A stretch of 64,000 nt of DNA from Streptomyces dengpaensis (GTDB lineage: Bacteria; Actinomycetota; Actinomycetes; Streptomycetales; Streptomycetaceae): positions 2,170,001 through 2,234,000 of the forward strand of contig NZ_CP026652.1 in the NCBI RefSeq assembly GCF_002946835.1. The letters run 5' to 3'. The translations under genes and the position numbers were made by a program. Within the stretch, counting starts at the first letter, position 1, and each line of letters begins with the position of its first letter. The notes under the pieces are model-generated. The model did not search any database, was not told the DNA's origin, and worked only from the letters and a program-made list of their open reading frames with translations. Below, in pieces: positions 60,518-64,000 of this stretch.

Positions 60518-62257
60518 ATGAGCCCCACTCCTCCCGTACGACGACTGCGCCTCGGCCTGCCGCGGCGGGTGTTCCAGCAGGTGCTGCTGATGCAGGTCGC
60601 GATCGCCGCGGGCGTCGCCGTGCTCGCCACCGGGCTGTTCCTCGCGCCCCTCAGTGCACTGCTGGACGACCAGGCGATGCGCCGGGCTCTCGCGATCGCG
60701 CAGACCACGGCGGTCCAGCCGCAGATCGCCGAGGACCTTCAGATGACACGGCCGTCCGCGGGCGGGCCCGTGCAGGTCGAGGCGGAGCGGATACGGAAGG
60801 CCAGCGGAGCCGAGTACGTCGTGGTGATGAACATGCACGGCGTGCGCTGGTCTCACACCGACACCGCGGAGATCGGCCACCTCGTCTCGACCGACCCGAG
60901 GCAGGCCCTGGCCGGCCAGAACGTCATGGAGATCGACACCGGCACACTGGGCCGCTCCGCGCGCGGCAAGGTACCGCTGCGCGACACGGACGGGAAGATC
61001 ATCGGCGCGGTCTCCGTCGGTATCAAGTACGACAGCGTGCGGGCCCGGCTGATCGACGCGATCCCCGGACTGTTCGCGTACGCGGGCGGGGCCCTGGCCG
61101 TCGGTGCGCTGGCCGCGTATCTGATCTCCCGCAGGGTGCAACGGCAGACCCGCGACCTGGCGTTCTCCGACATCTCCGCGCTGCTCGCGGAGCGCGAGGC
61201 GATGCTGCACGGCATCCGCGAGGGTGTCGTCGCCCTGGACCGCGGCGGCCGCGTACGCCTCCTCAACGACGAGGCCCAACGTCTCCTGGGCGTCGATGCC
61301 GAGGCCATCGGGCAGCCGCTCGACGACGCGCTCGGTCCGGGACGTACGACCGATGTGCTGGCCGGCCGCGTCACCGGCACCGATCTCCTCACCGTCCGCG
61401 GCCACCGCGTCCTGGTCGCCAACCGCATGCCCACCGACGACGGCGGTGCCGTCGCCACGCTGCGCGACCGCACCGAGCTGGAGCAACTCGGCCGTGAACT
61501 CGACTCGACGCGCGGTCTGATCGACGCCCTGCGCGCCCAGGACCACGAGCACGCCAACCGCATGCACACGCTCCTGGGGCTGCTCGAACTGGAGATGTAC
61601 GACGAGGCCGTGGAGTTCGTCGGAGAGGTGGTCGGCGACCACAGGGTGACCGCGGAACAGGTCACCGAGAAGATCCACGATCCCCTGCTCGCCGCCCTGC
61701 TGGTCGGCAAGGCGACCGTCGCGGCCGAGCGCGGTGTGGCCCTGCGGATCTCGGACAGGACACTGTTGCCGGATCGTTTGATCGACCCGGGGGGACTGGT
61801 GACCGTCGTCGGGAACCTCGTCGACAACGCGCTCGACGCCGTCGCGGGCACGCCCCACGCACGCGTGGAGGTCGAATTGCGCGCCGAGGGGCGTACCGCC
61901 GTGCTGCGGGTACGGGACACCGGGCCGGGCATACCGGAGGAGCGCCGGGAGTTGATCTTCACCGACGGCTGGACCACCAAGAAGCCCCCGGCGCACGGAA
62001 AGCGCGGAATAGGTCTCTCCTTGGTGCGCCGGCTCGCCGAGCGGCAGGGTGGCAGCGCGGCGGTCGCCGAGGCGGAGGGCGGGGGCGCGGAGTTCACGGT
62101 CGTACTGCCGGAGGCGCTGACGGACCCGGAAGCACTGACGGACCCGGAGGCACCGACGGATCCGGGGCTCGCGGCGGAGCCCTCCCCGAAGACCGCCGTC
62201 ACCGCTGTCACGGAAGCCAAGGACGACGCCGAGGGCGCCAAGGAGGGGTCGCGATGA
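60518..62257 (+). CDS. CitA/DcuS-type sensor histidine kinase
   Basis: This 579-aa kinase has a membrane helix (about residues 21-45), a periplasmic PAS-like sensor (about 50-185), a second helix (about 190-207), a cytoplasmic PAS (about 225-320), then the HPK5-type H-box DHEHANRMHTLLGLLELE and ATP-binding boxes (LVDNALDAVAG, DTGPGIPEE, RGIGLSLVRR). This is the class that senses citrate, C4-dicarboxylates or similar acids. The C-terminal tail is a three-unit repeat of EALTDP (18 bases per unit). The stop overlaps the regulator gene as ATGA. The acetate-type symporter nearby may be a target. Confidence 0.9.
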   Translation: MSPTPPVRRLRLGLPRRVFQQVLLMQVAIAAGVAVLATGLFLAPLSALLDDQAMRRALAIAQTTAVQPQIAEDLQMTRPSAGGPVQVEAERIRKASGAEYVVVMNMHGVRWSHTDTAEIGHLVSTDPRQALAGQNVMEIDTGTLGRSARGKVPLRDTDGKIIGAVSVGIKYDSVRARLIDAIPGLFAYAGGALAVGALAAYLISRRVQRQTRDLAFSDISALLAEREAMLHGIREGVVALDRGGRVRLLNDEAQRLLGVDAEAIGQPLDDALGPGRTTDVLAGRVTGTDLLTVRGHRVLVANRMPTDDGGAVATLRDRTELEQLGRELDSTRGLIDALRAQDHEHANRMHTLLGLLELEMYDEAVEFVGEVVGDHRVTAEQVTEKIHDPLLAALLVGKATVAAERGVALRISDRTLLPDRLIDPGGLVTVVGNLVDNALDAVAGTPHARVEVELRAEGRTAVLRVRDTGPGIPEERRELIFTDGWTTKKPPAHGKRGIGLSLVRRLAERQGGSAAVAEAEGGGAEFTVVLPEALTDPEALTDPEAPTDPGLAAEPSPKTAVTAVTEAKDDAEGAKEGSR

Positions 62258-62934
62258 TCGAGGTCCTGGTCGTGGACGACGACACCCGCGTGGCGCGGGT
62301 CAACGCCGCCTACGTGGAGAAGGTTCCGGGCTTCCATGTCGCGGGCCAGGCGCACAGCGCGGCCGAGGCGCTGCGCCGGATGGAGGCACTGCCCCGCCTG
62401 GACCTGGTCCTCATGGACCACTATCTGCCGGACGAGACGGGCCTCGCGGTCGTCCAGGAGATGCGTCGGCGCGGCCACCAGACCGACGTGATCATGGTGA
62501 CCGCGGCCCGTGACATCTCGACCGTCCAGGCGGCGATGCGGCAGGGCGCCCTCCAGTACCTGGTCAAGCCGTTCGCGTTCGCGGGCCTGCGCACCAAGCT
62601 GGAGGCATACGCGGATCTGCGCCGCACCCTCGACGGCGGCGGCGAGGCCGAACAGTCCGAGGTGGACCGGATCTTCGGCGCCCTCTCGGCAAGCGCGGAG
62701 CCGGATCTGCCGAAGGGCCACTCCCCCACGACCGCGGAGCTCGTACGCCGCGCCCTGGTGAGCGCCGAAGGCCCGCTGTCGGCCCAGGAGGTCGCGGAGG
62801 AGACCGGACTGAGCCGGCAGACCGCCCAGCGCTATCTGAAGCTCCTGGAGCGCACGGGACGGGCCAGACTGACCCTCAAATACGGCGACGCGGGCCGCCC
62901 GGAACATCGCTACGTCTGGGCGACCCGCGCCTGA
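62254..62934 (+). CDS. CitB/DcuR-type response regulator
   Basis: This 226-aa regulator has its receiver domain at the N-terminus (phospho-acceptor D55 in LVLMDHYLPDETG, conserved lysine in YLVKPFAFAGL) and a helix-turn-helix output at the end (about residues 165-215, SAQEVAEETGLSRQTAQRYL). It is coupled to the kinase by the four-base ATGA overlap. It should switch on transport or metabolism genes for the sensed organic acid. It converges with the symporter gene, with a 32-base gap. Confidence 0.92.
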   Translation: MIEVLVVDDDTRVARVNAAYVEKVPGFHVAGQAHSAAEALRRMEALPRLDLVLMDHYLPDETGLAVVQEMRRRGHQTDVIMVTAARDISTVQAAMRQGALQYLVKPFAFAGLRTKLEAYADLRRTLDGGGEAEQSEVDRIFGALSASAEPDLPKGHSPTTAELVRRALVSAEGPLSAQEVAEETGLSRQTAQRYLKLLERTGRARLTLKYGDAGRPEHRYVWATRA

Positions 62935-62966
62935 TCGCGCCTCGCACGGGGCGGCTCTGGGCGCTC

Positions 62967-64000
62967 TCAGACGGCCCCGGCTCCGGTGAGCGCGCGCACC
63001 TCGGTCTCGGCGTGCTTGGCCTCGTCCGGAGGCTCCGCCGAGGTGACCGTGCCGAGCCAGCCCGCGAGGAAGCCCAGGGGGATCGAGACGAGGCCCGGGT
63101 TCTCCAGCGGGAAGTACTGGAAGTCCACGCCCGGGAACAGCGATGCGGGGCTCCCCGACACCATCGGCGACAGCAGCACGAGCACCAGCGCCGGCACCAG
63201 GCCGCCGTAGACGGCCCACACCGCGCCGCGCGTCGTGAAGGACCGCCAGAACAGCGAATACAGCAGCACCGGCAGATTCGCGGACGCGGCGACCGCGAAG
63301 GCGAGGCCCACCAGGAAGGCCACGTTGAGATCGCGGGCGAGCAGCCCCAGGCCGATCGCGACGACGCCGATGCCGACGGCCGCCGCTCGCGCCACGGCCA
63401 CCTCGCTGCGCGGCTTCGCGTGCCGACGGCGCAACGACGCGTACAGGTCGTGGGCCACGGACGCCGAGGACGCGAGGGTGATTCCGGCGACGACCGCCAG
63501 GATCGTGGCGAAGGCAACGGCGGCGACGATCGCGAAAAGAACCGTTCCTCCCGTTGAATTCGTGCCACCGCCCAGATCGAGCGCCAGCAGCGGGACCGCC
63601 GTGTTCCCCGCCGCGTTCGACCCCCGCACCGTCTGCGGACCGACGATCGCGGCCGCGCCGAAGCCCAGGACGATCGTCATCAGGTAGAAGCCCCCGATGA
63701 GTCCGATCGACCAGACCACCGAGCGGCGCGCGGCCCGCGCCGTCGGCACGGTGTAGAAGCGGGACAGGATGTGCGGCAGCCCGGCCGTGCCGAGCACCAG
63801 CGCAAGGCCAAGGCTGATGAAGTCGAAGCGCGCCGTCCAGTCCCCGCCGTACTTCAGCCCGGGCGCCAGGAACGCGTCACCGTGCCCGCTGCGCGCCGCC
63901 GCCGCCCGCAGCAACTCGTTGAAGTCCCCGTGGAATCGCACCAGGACGAGCACGGTCAGTGCCATGGCCCCGCTCAGCAGCAGGACGGCCTTGACGATCT
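62967..64000 (-). CDS. sodium:solute symporter (acetate/cation type), 5' end outside window
   Basis: This gene runs off the window at base 64000; 344 codons are visible. It has multiple hydrophobic helices typical of the SSF family: FDFISLGLALVLGTAGLPHI, the conserved AVVAGITLASSASVAHDLYA and DLNVAFLVGLAFAVAASANL. These match ActP-type monocarboxylate symporters. In-frame residues IVKAVLLLSGAM continue to the edge, so the ATG at 63965 is not the true start. It converges with the CitB-type regulator gene, which may control it. Confidence 0.88.
   Translation of the reverse strand, partial: IVKAVLLLSGAMALTVLVLVRFHGDFNELLRAAAARSGHGDAFLAPGLKYGGDWTARFDFISLGLALVLGTAGLPHILSRFYTVPTARAARRSVVWSIGLIGGFYLMTIVLGFGAAAIVGPQTVRGSNAAGNTAVPLLALDLGGGTNSTGGTVLFAIVAAVAFATILAVVAGITLASSASVAHDLYASLRRRHAKPRSEVAVARAAAVGIGVVAIGLGLLARDLNVAFLVGLAFAVAASANLPVLLYSLFWRSFTTRGAVWAVYGGLVPALVLVLLSPMVSGSPASLFPGVDFQYFPLENPGLVSIPLGFLAGWLGTVTSAEPPDEAKHAETEVRALTGAGAV

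Overview
The window is about 64 kb of very GC-rich chromosome from a Streptomyces. The codon use, the frequent GTG starts, and genes such as sepH, cutRS, DUF3093, DUF3159, DUF3710, DUF4193 and DUF5998 all point there. From memory, the order from the RNA methyltransferase to suhB/hemH resembles the conserved actinobacterial block Rv2689c-Rv2701c of Mycobacterium tuberculosis, and the segment from kdpDE to parC resembles the SCO58xx part of Streptomyces coelicolor. No tRNA, rRNA or CRISPR array was found.

Layout. 1-8.0 kb: a minus-strand, translationally coupled jetA-jetB-jetC-jetD operon (Wadjet-type SMC anti-plasmid system, jetD cut by the window edge). It is followed by a VapBC-like toxin/antitoxin pair with its own palindromic operator (8.1-8.8 kb). 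9-14.5 kb: a potassium-homeostasis block, with an RNA methyltransferase and a KimA-like transporter on the minus strand and a 31-codon membrane peptide plus two TrkA-type genes (ceoB, ceoC) on the plus strand. The divergent promoter region between them holds a 23-bp degenerate tandem repeat. 14.7-23.3 kb: DUF3159, an OB-fold protein, an orphan kdpDE pair, DUF3710, dut, a thioesterase, DUF3093, an EcsC-like protein and DUF4193. 23.7-31.9 kb: cutRS, suhB, hemH, an MFS exporter, a sugar-lactone oxidase and a frameshifted membrane protein gene. 32.3-35.5 kb: sepH, a sulfurtransferase and a VOC protein.

35.5-43.5 kb: a probable integrated island that splits the thymidine kinase gene exactly at codon 16/17, inside its P-loop. 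The native gene survives on the left as a headless fragment. A diverged complete tdk sits on the right, fused to the native first 16 codons. Between them lie a secreted phosphodiester-glycosidase/metallophosphoesterase, an IS110-family remnant, an AAA-type ATPase with a defective nuclease-like tail, and about 700 bp of decayed non-coding DNA. No integrase was seen.

43.5-64 kb: core genes. These are an alkaline-phosphatase-family protein, DUF5998, a GNAT/acyl-CoA synthetase fusion, ptsH, a GntR regulator, an M23 peptidase under a c-di-AMP riboswitch, an active/inactive M16 peptidase pair, parC, a COG0523 GTPase, DUF6082, a sucrase/ferredoxin-like protein with an iron box touching its start codon, a DcuSR/CitAB-type two-component system and an acetate-type sodium symporter cut by the window end.

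Themes. Potassium and turgor control recurs (KimA-like, CeoBC, KdpDE, and c-di-AMP through the riboswitch). Many strong hairpins separate convergent genes. Several short tandem repeats are copies of the 3' ends of genes, some carrying the stop codon.
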